Assembly (NCBI GenBank): GCA_028689655.1
Contig: JAQVCT010000001.1
Coordinates: 124,001-188,000, forward strand
Direction of reading: 5' to 3'
Length of the DNA stretch: 64,000 bases
DNA from: Lachnospiraceae bacterium
Lineage (GTDB): Bacteria; Bacillota; Clostridia; Lachnospirales; Lachnospiraceae
The position numbers were made by a program, and so were the translations under genes. Below are positions 25,958 through 34,185 of the stretch, in pieces; the stretch's first letter is position 1, and every line of letters starts with the position of its first letter. The notes under the pieces were generated by a model. The model did not search any database, was not told where the DNA came from, and was given only the letters and a program-made list of their open reading frames with translations.

Positions 25958-27187
25958 CTATCGGGATATATAATTCCAAGGGCTTACGTATGCCCCGTTC
26001 AGTCTTACTGAAAAATGTAAATGAGGACCGGTGGAGCGTCCTGTGGAGCCTACGGATCCGATCTGCTGTCCTTTGGAAACTTCCTGTCCCTTGGAAACAC
26101 TCAGCGCGGAGGCATGCATATAAATCGTGTAGAGTCCGTCTCCATGATCCAGCATGACGTAATTCCCCATGGTGCTGCTGTAGGTTGCTGCCACCACGGT
26201 TCCATCATAGCCTGCCAGAATTGGAGATCCATTGGGAGCTGCCAGATCCACACCATTATGGAATTGTTTCACACCCAGTGTTGGATGAATCCTGTAACCA
26301 TAATCGTCAGAGACCCGCTTATAGGACGGTGCCGGAAATGTGAAAATACCGCCATCATATTTACGGACAGCCTGATTTGCCTCTTCCAGTCTCTTCTTTT
26401 CCTCTGCGACCGCCTTTTCCAACGCGGAGATCGCCGCAGTCTGCGCTGCGATTTCTGCTTCATATTCTTTTACCAGATTTGATTTGTTGGAAATATCCGC
26501 TTCGTATACGCCTATTTCCTGCTCTTTTGCACTGATCAAAACCTGCATGGAAGCTTCCTCCTGCTTTGCTGCAGTTTTTGCTTCCCCTAAAATCTCCTGC
26601 TCCTCTTCCAGTTCTTTTTTGTACTGGTCGATGGCTTCCTTGGTCTCCTTATAATTCTGGAGCATACGCTGGTCATACTCTGCCAGTTTTTGTACATATC
26701 CATTCTTATTCAGAAATTCACCAAAGCTTCTGGAGGTAAGTATCATTTCCACATACATGGCATCGCCACGCTCATACATGAATTTGATACGTTTCTTCAT
26801 GCTCTCATACTGTTCTTTTTCAACAGCTTCCGCCTTTACCAGCTGGGCTTTTGTCTCTGTGATCTCCTTACTTTTCTCATCGATCATTGCATTTAGATCA
26901 TCCAGCTTTTTCTGGATGCCATCCAGACTGGAATCCAACTGCTGCACATAACTTGCCAGATTCTTTTTGGAGCTTTCCAGCGACTGTAAGATCTTCTTCA
27001 CATCCGTCACCCCAGACTGTAACGCCTGCTTTGCCTTCTGTGCCTCCGATATCTGACTCTGCTTTTCCTTGATACTGTCATTGGTCAATTCCGATGATTC
27101 TGTCGCCGCTGCGTATTGTACCTGACTACCGGAAAATGTGACAATTACACACAAGACTACGCATATTCTCTTTTTCCATTTTCCCAT
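25958..27187 (-). CDS. Secreted murein hydrolase with coiled coil and M23 domain (EnvC/PcsB-like)
   Basis: 409 aa. A signal peptide (1-28, cleavage near AAA) is followed by a long coiled coil of heptad repeats (about 35-270), then a LytM/M23 peptidase domain. Zinc ligands are visible in FHNGVDLAAP, in MLDHGDGLYTIYMHAS and in GPHLHFSV, so the domain should be active or at least intact. The gene is 22 bases after ftsX. FtsEX is known to switch on coiled-coil hydrolases such as EnvC, PcsB and CwlO, and this is the obvious partner here. It would cut peptide cross-bridges during division or growth. Confidence 0.93.
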   Translation of the reverse strand: MGKWKKRICVVLCVIVTFSGSQVQYAAATESSELTNDSIKEKQSQISEAQKAKQALQSGVTDVKKILQSLESSKKNLASYVQQLDSSLDGIQKKLDDLNAMIDEKSKEITETKAQLVKAEAVEKEQYESMKKRIKFMYERGDAMYVEMILTSRSFGEFLNKNGYVQKLAEYDQRMLQNYKETKEAIDQYKKELEEEQEILGEAKTAAKQEEASMQVLISAKEQEIGVYEADISNKSNLVKEYEAEIAAQTAAISALEKAVAEEKKRLEEANQAVRKYDGGIFTFPAPSYKRVSDDYGYRIHPTLGVKQFHNGVDLAAPNGSPILAGYDGTVVAATYSSTMGNYVMLDHGDGLYTIYMHASALSVSKGQEVSKGQQIGSVGSTGRSTGPHLHFSVRLNGAYVSPWNYISR

Positions 27188-27209
27188 AGTGTTCTCTATC
27201 CTTCTGTTA

Positions 27210-28106
27210 TTACACTCTAAGATGCTTTCTAACGGTTACAAAACTTCCAACAAAACCAATTCCCACGCCCATTCCAATGGATACCGGAATCAGTGTAGCG
27301 AAAATCGTATGTACCGGCAGGAATTGTAACAGGGAATTCAATATTTGGAACTTTGTAGCTACATATTCCACCACATTATTGTAGATAAAATAGATAACGA
27401 TCAATGGAAGTGCAGAACCAAGCATTCCAATAATGATACCTTCCACCACAAAAGGTGCACGTACGAAGAAATCAGTGGCACCAATATATTTCATGATCTC
27501 GATCTCTTCCTTACGAACGGAGATACCGATCGTAACCGTGTTGCTGATCAGGAACACGGATACCAGCAATAGAATTCCGATAATACCTGCGGATACATAT
27601 CCGATGAGCATATTTACGCCGCTCAGAGTATTCGCCGTCACTTCCGATTTATTCACCTCACGGACTCCATCAATGGATTCCAGATACGTTACCAACTGCG
27701 CCTGTTTTGAAACATCCGCCATGTAGATCTCATAGTTCGCGGAATCCGCCAAGGGGTTCTCTGTGAATCCGTCTGAGTACTCCCCCAGATATTCATCTTT
27801 AAAAGAATCCCATGCTTCATCTGCGGATACATAGACGACCTTGGATACTTCCGTCCTCTTCTGGATCATATCTCCAATCCCGGCAATCCTGTCCTCCGTG
27901 ATTCCCTCGTCAAAAAATACGGTGACGGAAACACCTTCCTCTGCCGTCTTCACCACATTCTGGAAATTCACGATCACTGCGTAAAAAAGTCCGAATAGAA
28001 AAAGACACGCACTGATGGTCGCAATGGATGCAAGTGAAAACCATTTATTTCTAAATATACTAGTCACACCTTGTTTTAATGTATAAAAAAATGAATTAAT
28101 CCTCAT
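27210..28106 (-). CDS. ftsX: Cell division protein FtsX
   Basis: 298 aa, typical for FtsX. The first membrane segment is about 22-45. The extracellular loop is about 46-170 (FDEGITEDRIAGIGDMI...WDSFKDEYLGEYSDGF). Three further membrane segments are in the C-terminal FtsX/MacB-type permease domain (ISVRKEEIEIMKYIGATDFFVRAPFVVEG). The start overlaps ftsE by 11 bases, so translation is coupled. The external loop transmits ATP hydrolysis by FtsE to the murein hydrolase encoded next. Confidence 0.95.
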   Translation of the reverse strand: MRINSFFYTLKQGVTSIFRNKWFSLASIATISACLFLFGLFYAVIVNFQNVVKTAEEGVSVTVFFDEGITEDRIAGIGDMIQKRTEVSKVVYVSADEAWDSFKDEYLGEYSDGFTENPLADSANYEIYMADVSKQAQLVTYLESIDGVREVNKSEVTANTLSGVNMLIGYVSAGIIGILLLVSVFLISNTVTIGISVRKEEIEIMKYIGATDFFVRAPFVVEGIIIGMLGSALPLIVIYFIYNNVVEYVATKFQILNSLLQFLPVHTIFATLIPVSIGMGVGIGFVGSFVTVRKHLRV

Positions 28107-28845
28107 CGATATAACCGCCTTTTTCTTCGTCGCTTACAATAACGCCCTTTTTCATAGTGATAACACGCTTCTGCATGGCATTCACGATCTCTCTATTATG
28201 AGTAACGATCAGTACTGTAGTACCATTCTGGTTGATCTGCTCCAAAAGTTTCATGATATCCCAGGAGTTCTTGGGATCCAGATTACCCGTCGGCTCATCT
28301 GCCAGGAGGATCGGTGGCTTATTGATCAATGCTCTTGCCAATGCGACTCTCTGCTGCTCACCACCGGAAAGCTGCTTTGGCTTTGCCTTATACTTACCTG
28401 CAAGTCCCACTGTGGACAGGATCGCCGGTACGTTCCTGCGTATCTCCCTGGTGGGTGCCTGGATGATACGCTGGGCAAATGCAACATTCTCGTATACATT
28501 TCTGTCCTTTAATAATCTGAAGTCCTGGAATACAACACCCATATTCCTTCTGAATTTGGGCACTTTTCTTCTTTTCAGTTTCTCCACGTCAGTACCATTG
28601 ACTACGATTCTTCCCTCCGTAGGTGTTAACTCACGGAGCAATAACTTGATCAATGTAGATTTTCCCGACCCACTATCACCAACAATAAATACAAACTCTC
28701 CTCTTTTGACACGAAGATTGATTCCATTTAACGCCGGTGCACCGGTAGAATAAGACTTACTGACATTATCCAGGCATATGATCTCATCACTACCGACCTT
28801 TTTCATTTTCTTATCGACACGTTTTTTGTCTTTGGTTCTCAACAT
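28096..28845 (-). CDS. ftsE: Cell division ATP-binding protein FtsE
   Basis: 249 aa ABC ATPase. The N-terminal 20 residues are basic. Walker A is [12 protein letters not shown], the signature is [15 protein letters not shown], and Walker B is [17 protein letters not shown] codon lies 12 bases upstream in frame (28857), but the ATG at 28845 has AGGTGG spaced eight bases before it and is preferred. FtsE with FtsX forms a membrane complex that uses ATP to control peptidoglycan hydrolysis rather than transport. The gene follows the CdaR-like regulator by about 24 bases. Confidence 0.93.
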   Translation of the reverse strand: MLRTKDKKRVDKKMKKVGSDEIICLDNVSKSYSTGAPALNGINLRVKRGEFVFIVGDSGSGKSTLIKLLLRELTPTEGRIVVNGTDVEKLKRRKVPKFRRNMGVVFQDFRLLKDRNVYENVAFAQRIIQAPTREIRRNVPAILSTVGLAGKYKAKPKQLSGGEQQRVALARALINKPPILLADEPTGNLDPKNSWDIMKLLEQINQNGTTVLIVTHNREIVNAMQKRVITMKKGVIVSDEEKGGYIDED

Positions 28846-28869
28846 TTTATTTTCCACCTTAATTCATAA

Positions 28870-29955
28870 TCAATATTCAAACGACTCCATGTACTTCATA
28901 TATTTTACCACCATAAGTGCGATCTTGAAGGTAATCGCGTCCTCGAATACCCGCAGATCCAGTCCCGTGCTTTTCTGAAGCTTGTCGAGACGGTATACCA
29001 GCGTATTTCTGTGAATAAATAACTGTCTGGAGGTCTCTGATACATTCAGGCTGTTCTCAAAGAATTTATTGATGGTCATCAAAGTCTCCTCGTCAAAATC
29101 GTCCGGACTCTTTCCACCAAATATTTCCTTGATGAACATCTTGCAAAGTGGAATCGGCAGCTGGTAGATCAGACGTCCGATACCCAATTCGCTATATGCG
29201 ATAATATCCCGCTCATCGAAGAATATCTTTCCCACATCCAATGCCATCTTTGCTTCCTTGTAGGAGCGGCTCACTTCCTTGATCTCATTGACGATTGTAC
29301 CATAAGCGATATGAACATTGCCAATTCCTTCTTTTGCCAATACTGCTTTGATGGTTTTGATGGACTTTTCAATTTCCTTTCCTGTATCCGGTCCCTCTAA
29401 TTCCTTTACTACAATGATGCTGTTCTCATCAACTGCTGTAACAAAATCCATATTATTTCCAACATTGGCACGAACTGCCTCCAATGCATTATTATCTTTT
29501 GCAATGCCGGACTCTATGATAATGACAACACGCTTTGCATCCGTCTGAATATGCAGTTTCTTGGAACGGCTATAGATATCCACCAGCAACAGATTATCCA
29601 ACAACAGATTCTTGATAAAATTATCCTTGTCAAAACGCTCTTTATATGCCACCAGCAATGTCTGAATCTGAAATGCTGCCATTTTTCCAACCGTATAAGC
29701 ATTCTCTCCCGCACCGTTGACCAATAAAATATATTCCACCTGTGCCTCATCATACACCTTAAAAAACTGATATCCTTGAACTTCCTGGCTGTCCGCCGGA
29801 GATTTTACGAAATCCACCACCGCCGGTTCCAGACTTACCATATCATCCATAGTAGATGCAATCGCCTTTCCGTCCACATCTATGACTGTAAAATCCATGC
29901 GGGATATTCCCTTCATTCCTTCAATCGTACTCTGCAAAATTTGATTTGATATCAT
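28870..29955 (-). CDS. CdaR/PucR-type transcriptional regulator
   Basis: 361 aa. The N-terminal part (about 1-125; MDFTVIDVDGKAIAST) resembles the sugar-diacid recognition domain. A GGDEF-like middle follows (about 130-275; NNMDFVTAVDENSIIVVKEL). The C-terminus has the PucR-type helix-turn-helix (NVSETSRQLFIHRNTLVYRLDKLQKSTGLDLR). It is expressed just ahead of ftsE with no terminator between them. The family normally responds to small metabolites. Why it precedes division genes is unclear, and it may control them or itself. AAGGAGCGAGG precedes the ATG. Confidence 0.85.
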   Translation of the reverse strand: MISNQILQSTIEGMKGISRMDFTVIDVDGKAIASTMDDMVSLEPAVVDFVKSPADSQEVQGYQFFKVYDEAQVEYILLVNGAGENAYTVGKMAAFQIQTLLVAYKERFDKDNFIKNLLLDNLLLVDIYSRSKKLHIQTDAKRVVIIIESGIAKDNNALEAVRANVGNNMDFVTAVDENSIIVVKELEGPDTGKEIEKSIKTIKAVLAKEGIGNVHIAYGTIVNEIKEVSRSYKEAKMALDVGKIFFDERDIIAYSELGIGRLIYQLPIPLCKMFIKEIFGGKSPDDFDEETLMTINKFFENSLNVSETSRQLFIHRNTLVYRLDKLQKSTGLDLRVFEDAITFKIALMVVKYMKYMESFEY

Positions 29956-30105
29956 AACCTCGCTCCTTTGTTTTGTATAAATTTACAATTCTTGCTGCAC
30001 CCAATTACTAATTTTAACTACACCCGTTCTCTATTTTAATATATTGTTACAAATTAATCCATAGTATTTTCATACTTTTTTATGCATTTTCAATAAAAAA
30101 TCCAT

Positions 30106-30140
30106 AAAAAAAGATTAGTCAACTTGAACTAATCTTTTTT
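30106..30140 (-). terminator. Terminator overlapping the stop of the TagA-like gene
   Basis: A perfect 13 bp stem (30107-30119 with 30128-30140) and 8 base loop. On the minus strand it ends in seven T. The TAG stop (30129-30131) is inside the first arm. The rest of the gap 29956-30105 shows no clear feature apart from AT-rich DNA. Confidence 0.9.
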
Positions 30141-30815
30141 ATCCTGCTCTTTCTGTGCATATTTGGATACACGCCTGTAAAAAAGTTTGCGATAGAACCA
30201 TTCTACCAGTTTGGAAGACCGCATTCCTTTTTTGGCCTGTGTCACACTATGTTCCGGCAATGCCAGCCACACATCGGCATTTACCTTCATTTTATTTTCA
30301 AAGATAAGCTGTTCCTGTAAGGGATAGGGAAATTTGGATACGATCACCGTAGGTACCACGTCATTGACCTCGTTGATAAAAGAATCAATTCCCGCATTCA
30401 TATCCTCCAGCACATACTGTCCCACGATGTTTAATCCCTGCTGTATTTGAAGCACGCGCTCTTTCAGGTGCATTAACTGCTGTTCACTGTTTGCCAGCAG
30501 ATACACTGTTTTGCGCCCTCTGGCAATGCGGTGAAAAAATTCCTGGAGAAATTCTCCCTTTTCCACTTCCCGAAGTCTGTTCCGTGTGGCATTGTCAGCC
30601 GCTCTCAAAATATCAGTCTCTCCCAAAATGGTCAGATCCATGGACTCTATCCATTCCTTGTGCTGTGGATTCTCCGCCGCCTCTACCAGAATCTGGGTGG
30701 AAATAACGGATATGGTATTCAATGCACCGTTATTAATATATTGATTGGATAACTTTAACGATTCTTTAAGACTATAATCCGTTAGCGATATCCCAAGTAA
30801 GTTTATTTTTTTCAT
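30129..30815 (-). CDS. WecG/TagA/CpsF-family glycosyltransferase-like protein, motifs degenerate
   Basis: 228 aa. The overall pattern follows the WecG/TagA family: an early TQILVEAAE segment, RLREVEKGEFLQEFFHRIARGRKTVYLLANSEQQ in the middle, NIVGQYVLEDM, then a C-terminal LVEWFYRKLFYRRVSKYA that resembles the EW-YRL-eP-R end. The usual catalytic pieces are altered: the DG motif is GETDI, and the P-KQE motif is replaced by PYPLQEQ. Family members transfer N-acetylmannosamine in wall polymer synthesis, but with these changes the activity is doubtful. It stands alone, without other wall-polymer genes. The stop lies in its terminator. Confidence 0.6.
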   Translation of the reverse strand: MKKINLLGISLTDYSLKESLKLSNQYINNGALNTISVISTQILVEAAENPQHKEWIESMDLTILGETDILRAADNATRNRLREVEKGEFLQEFFHRIARGRKTVYLLANSEQQLMHLKERVLQIQQGLNIVGQYVLEDMNAGIDSFINEVNDVVPTVIVSKFPYPLQEQLIFENKMKVNADVWLALPEHSVTQAKKGMRSSKLVEWFYRKLFYRRVSKYAQKEQDKKD

Positions 30816-30907
30816 ATGACCACCTTCTCAAGATTGCTATAGTATATCAAAAACATTCGTCGATTTCAACAAATTTCTAATTAAATTTAATCTTTTTTTA
30901 GAAACTT

Positions 30908-31816
30908 TTACAGTAATAACTGTAATGTCATATATACAAGGCAAAGCACAAAGCTGATCATGAGCGGAATGGTAATGATCCTGCCTTTTCCCATTTTCCT
31001 GCCGTACCAGATTCCCTGGAGGCAGCCATCCCTGCCCTCGTTCCTGGCGATCCACACCAGGATACATCCGGCTATGGCTGTAGTTATGGTCGCCACCACC
31101 ATGAAAATGCTTATGGTATATATCAGCGTCTCCGCGGTGAGGGGCTCCGCGGAAGTCTCCGAGAGCGTTGGAAACCATTTGGATGAGATATAGAGCATGA
31201 TTACCGTGTTGGAGTTGAAGATCACATGGTATACGATGGAGCCCCATATGCTGCCTGTGGCTTCCTTCAGCAATACCAGCAGGAACCCTATTACGAAGGC
31301 ATACAATGCCTGGTTAAAATTCATATGCATCAGTCCAAAGAGTAATGCCGATCCCATCATCGCCTGCAGTGCTGTGCCGGATCTGCGGTATCCTGAATGC
31401 ACGATTCCTCTGAACACGAGTTCCTCACAGACCGGTCCGAATATCCCCATCATAAAGAGCATGATCAGAAAAGGCATTTGCAGGATATCTGTGCTCATTT
31501 CCTCCACCACATTCTCCGAAAAGAGCATGGTGATGGCATTGATCGTGGTAACTAACGGCATGGAAAGATAGGTAAATACAATGATCATCAATGCCGTTGA
31601 TATCTTTATGGGTCTGAAGTTCCACACCTCTCTGCATTTTGTCCCGGTAGCGAGTACAAATATCATTGCCGGAATAAACAGTATCATCTCGCTCAGGAAA
31701 AGATTCGACACAATGCCAATGGAAACATACTGATAAAAAATACCCAGTAAAAATACGATCACAAATTCCACCAGAATGGTGGTGAGAAACATCCAATTTA
31801 CTTTTTTGCTATTCAT
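30908..31816 (-). CDS. CPBP family intramembrane metalloprotease
   Basis: 302 aa with about eight membrane segments. The motifs of the CAAX protease/bacteriocin-processing family are present: CEELVFRGIVHSGYRR (EExxxR), then FGLMHMNFNQALYAFVIGFLL (HxxxN), then a later HVIFNSN. The start at 31816 (MNSKKVNW) is preferred over an upstream in-frame ATG because AGAGGAAG precedes it. Substrates of this family are seldom known. It may act in membrane protein processing or self-immunity. The TagA-like gene follows after 92 bases that show no clear signal. Confidence 0.88.
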   Translation of the reverse strand: MNSKKVNWMFLTTILVEFVIVFLLGIFYQYVSIGIVSNLFLSEMILFIPAMIFVLATGTKCREVWNFRPIKISTALMIIVFTYLSMPLVTTINAITMLFSENVVEEMSTDILQMPFLIMLFMMGIFGPVCEELVFRGIVHSGYRRSGTALQAMMGSALLFGLMHMNFNQALYAFVIGFLLVLLKEATGSIWGSIVYHVIFNSNTVIMLYISSKWFPTLSETSAEPLTAETLIYTISIFMVVATITTAIAGCILVWIARNEGRDGCLQGIWYGRKMGKGRIITIPLMISFVLCLVYMTLQLLL

Positions 31817-31846
31817 AGTCTTCCTCTTAAAGTTCATAACAACATA

Positions 31847-31879
31847 GTGAGCCTCAAAAACTTTGTTTTTGAGGCTCAC
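31847..31879. terminator. 14 bp hairpin after the HPr-like gene
   Basis: GTGAGCCTCAAAAA (31847-31860) is a perfect inverted repeat of TTTTTGAGGCTCAC (31866-31879), with loop CTTTG. It lies about 28 bases beyond the stop of the HPr-like gene. It has no strong T tract on either strand, so it is either a weak terminator or an mRNA-stabilising hairpin. Confidence 0.6.
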
Positions 31880-31906
31880 CCATCTAAGCATGTATCTTCT
31901 CTACAA

Positions 31907-32140
31907 CTAATCGTTCATCATGAAATCTACGATTTTTGAAATATCCTCTGGTTCGTATGCAATAATCTCTAATTCATCGATCGTTCCGTCAGAGAAAATA
32001 TTTGCCAATGATACATACTGTGATAATTTAGACTTCAGATTTAATCTGTCACCTTCACCTGTCACTAATTCTACTTTACCAGCGCAGCCGTCAACTACCT
32101 TAAAAAATTTGTCAATGTTCTGAATGTTTTTTACTTTCAT
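31907..32140 (-). CDS. Small HPr-like-fold protein without the active histidine
   Basis: 77 aa acidic protein. The pattern of beta strands and helices, and the segment DRLNLKSKLSQYVSLANIF (31-49), matches the region around Ser46 of HPr. There is no histidine in the expected position 15 region (NIQNIDKFFKVVDG), so it cannot act as a PTS phosphocarrier. It starts 14 bases after cvfB with AAAGGAGAT well placed, so the two are co-transcribed. It resembles the plus-strand HPr-like protein at 60039-60269 in length and layout. Function is unknown; the fold assignment is by pattern, not by search. Confidence 0.6.
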   Translation of the reverse strand: MKVKNIQNIDKFFKVVDGCAGKVELVTGEGDRLNLKSKLSQYVSLANIFSDGTIDELEIIAYEPEDISKIVDFMMND

Positions 32141-32154
32141 TTTCTTATCTCCTT

Positions 32155-33000
32155 TTATAATGATTTTTTTGTGATACTTTTCTCATTAATCTGTATGCGG
32201 CCTTCCTTTAATAAATGACCCACCGCACGTTTAAACTCATTCTTGCTCATCTGCATTTCCCGATTGATGACCTCAGGATTTGCTTTATCAGTAAATGGCA
32301 GAGCGCCATCAAAACTGTCAATTGCCTGTATTACACGTTCTGCATCTTTGCTTATCTGCAGATAAGCCTTGTCACGAATGCTCAGATCCAGTTTTCCATC
32401 TTCCTTCACATTGGTGACCCGTGCCTGAATCTCATCTCCGATACGCACTGATCCGTACAGCTCTTTCTTTGGAATCAATCCTGAATACTTGTGGTCTACG
32501 GCTACGAAAGCGCCAAATTCATCACTGGTCTCATATACGCGTCCCTGCACCTGATCATCCTTTTTATAAGGACTGTCCGTGACCAGATATTTGTATACAT
32601 TCATTGTAGCACAGAGCCTACTACTCTTGTCAATATATAGTGCTACCAGACATTCATCATTTTCTGCCACTTTTCTTGTCTGTTCTTTAAAAGGAAGCAG
32701 TAAATCCTTCTCCAGACCCCAGTCCAGGAATGCACCGATCTTACCCACTTCCACCACGCGAAGTTCTGCCACTTGATGCAGCTCCAGCTTTGGTGTGTTG
32801 ACTGTGGCAATGAGACGGTCTTTGGAATCCTTGTACACAAATACTTCTATGGAATCTCCAATATCTGTATTTTCCGGCACCTGCTTTTTGGGGAGCAGCA
32901 CACGTTCCTCTCCATCTCTATCATTTTCTGTTGACAGGTATACACCAAATTCCACCTGTTTTACAACTGTTAAATTTTGTTTTACTCCTAATTGAATCAT
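32155..33000 (-). CDS. cvfB: S1-domain RNA-binding protein, CvfB family
   Basis: 281 aa. It has three S1-like/OB modules in tandem (about 1-70, 75-140 and 145-215; the last includes GRVYETSDEFGAFVAVDHKYSGLIPKKELYG). A C-terminal winged-helix region (about 220-281) contains MSKNEFKRAVGHLLKEGRIQI. This order is the CvfB/YitL architecture; homologues affect virulence factor expression and bind RNA. The ATG at 33000 with AAGGAGAAAT is the true start. The reading frame runs further upstream, but only through a dispersed repeat. It is followed by a co-transcribed HPr-like gene. Confidence 0.9.
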   Translation of the reverse strand: MIQLGVKQNLTVVKQVEFGVYLSTENDRDGEERVLLPKKQVPENTDIGDSIEVFVYKDSKDRLIATVNTPKLELHQVAELRVVEVGKIGAFLDWGLEKDLLLPFKEQTRKVAENDECLVALYIDKSSRLCATMNVYKYLVTDSPYKKDDQVQGRVYETSDEFGAFVAVDHKYSGLIPKKELYGSVRIGDEIQARVTNVKEDGKLDLSIRDKAYLQISKDAERVIQAIDSFDGALPFTDKANPEVINREMQMSKNEFKRAVGHLLKEGRIQINEKSITKKSL

Positions 33001-33029
33001 ATTTCTCCTTATGCTACGCCTTGTGCTCC

Positions 33030-33141
33030 AGCAGAGCCTCGAAAATCTTCGATTTCCTCGGTCGCGTTGCTCATCAAATGATTGAATAGAAAGTCTTACA
33101 TGCAAGCATGACGTCTTTCTATTCAACCACTTGACTCTGCT
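33030..33141. repeat. Dispersed GCAGAG-bounded hairpin element, copy 1
   Basis: The 41-base core 33031-33071 is repeated at 61576-61616 with one difference. The element is bounded by AGCAGAG (33030) and CTCTGCT (ending 33141). In the core, GAAAATC-TTC-GATTT(T/C)C can form a hairpin. The rest of this copy holds a second hairpin, TTGAATAGAAAG with CTTTCTATTCAA, around CATGC-AA-GCATG. It fills most of the gap between the thioesterase stop and cvfB. Confidence 0.85.
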
Positions 33142-33181
33142 TCATCACGCATATTATACCTTATGACAGCCGGTATTGCAA

Positions 33182-33889
33182 CTATCGGTATGTGCATTGG
33201 ATCACTGCGTAGACGTCCCCTGTCTCATTTTCCAGGGATGCGGTATATCGATTTTCTTCCGTCAGGGTTCTGGGGATGATAACGTCTCCCAGGACGGCTG
33301 ATTTTTTATATTCTGCTCTCATCTGAGCGATCTCCACATCTGTATCCGCATATTCCAATGCCATGCGCAGATACTGTCCATTATTCACGTGATGGTTAGT
33401 GTCCAGATGATACGGTTTGATCTCAATGGATTCCTGAGATGCCAGATTGTCTGGAAGTTCTATCTTCCTGGGAGCATACACCATGGGAAGCTTTGGCTCC
33501 AGTACATATCCTTCCTTCATCTCCGGCAGTATCCGGGCCGGTCTTCCCTGCTGGATATCCATCAGGGTCCAGATGGAATTGGCATACGCTGCCTTTTTCC
33601 CTGTGGCATCTTCCATGTAGAAATTACGGGTTCCCATGAATCCCTTGAAATCATAAGGGAAGGTGGCTACCTTGATCTGTTCACAGCACAGGGGATACCG
33701 TTCCACCACGATCTGCCATGCAGACAGTACCCATGCCAGATGGTGTTCTCCCAGATATTCAATTCCCAGTCCCAGGTCTTCTGAGTGAAAGGTGCTCACG
33801 TCCTGAAAGTAGTCGAGAATCGCCTCCAGAGTCAATTTTCCTGCTGCATCTGTTTCGCTGTATCGTACTCTTGTGTCAAAACTATACAT
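33182..33889 (-). CDS. Acyl-ACP thioesterase
   Basis: 235 aa double hot-dog protein of the FatA/FatB-like bacterial family. The N-terminal domain has VRYSETDAAGKLTLEAILDYFQD, and the centre has FYMEDATGKKAAYANSIWTLMD. The C-terminal domain has the active-site motif DTNHHVNNGQYLRMA (Asn/His residues). It releases free fatty acids from acyl carrier protein. The start at 33889 (MYSFDTRV) follows AAAGGAAT. It appears monocistronic: a repeat element lies downstream, and the tRNA-Gln terminator lies just upstream. Confidence 0.9.
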   Translation of the reverse strand: MYSFDTRVRYSETDAAGKLTLEAILDYFQDVSTFHSEDLGLGIEYLGEHHLAWVLSAWQIVVERYPLCCEQIKVATFPYDFKGFMGTRNFYMEDATGKKAAYANSIWTLMDIQQGRPARILPEMKEGYVLEPKLPMVYAPRKIELPDNLASQESIEIKPYHLDTNHHVNNGQYLRMALEYADTDVEIAQMRAEYKKSAVLGDVIIPRTLTEENRYTASLENETGDVYAVIQCTYR

Positions 33890-33952
33890 TTTTATTCCTT
33901 TTCTCAATCCTTCCCTGGCAAAAACAGGGTGTCTTCCACATTTCCTATCAAA

Positions 33953-33986
33953 ATAAAAAACCCGATGAAATCTGTTTCATCGAGTT
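33953..33986 (-). terminator. Terminator of tRNA-Gln
   Basis: On the minus strand CTCGATGAAA-CAGA-TTTCATCGGG forms a 10 bp stem followed by TTTTTTATTTTG. It lies 12 bases after the tRNA 3' end. Confidence 0.88.
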
Positions 33987-33997
33987 TACATGAAAAG

Positions 33998-34069
33998 CTG
34001 GGCTACAAGGATTCGAACCTTGAGATGACGGAGTCAGAGTCCGTTGCCTTACCGTTTGGCGATAGCCCA
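33998..34069 (-). tRNA. tRNA-Gln (anticodon CTG)
   Basis: 72 bases. The acceptor stem is TGGGCTA with TAGCCCA plus discriminator G. The D arm includes GCCAAACGGTAAGGC. The anticodon arm is ACGGA-CTCTGAC-TCCGT, giving anticodon CTG. The T arm is CAAGG-TTCGAAT-CCTTG. The 3' CCA is not encoded. A terminator follows directly. Confidence 0.95.
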
Positions 34070-34134
34070 ATATAATATTATGTACATCGCTTAACGAATG
34101 ACACTAGTAGATTATATATTAGATTTTTTAAAAA

Positions 34135-34174
34135 AGCAAGTACTTTTTTATATTTTATTTAAAAAGTACTTGCT
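34135..34174 (-). terminator. Terminator after glnN
   Basis: 14 bp stem AGCAAGTACTTTTT (34135-34148) with AAAAAGTACTTGCT (34161-34174), followed on the minus strand by TTTTTTAAAAAA. It lies 12 bases beyond the glnN stop. Confidence 0.88.
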
Positions 34175-34185
34175 CGTATTTTATC

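Noticed and set aside
33001-33126. N-terminal extension of the CvfB reading frame
   Set aside because: It translates the GCAGAG-bounded repeat. The good ribosome site and ATG at 33000 mark the real start.
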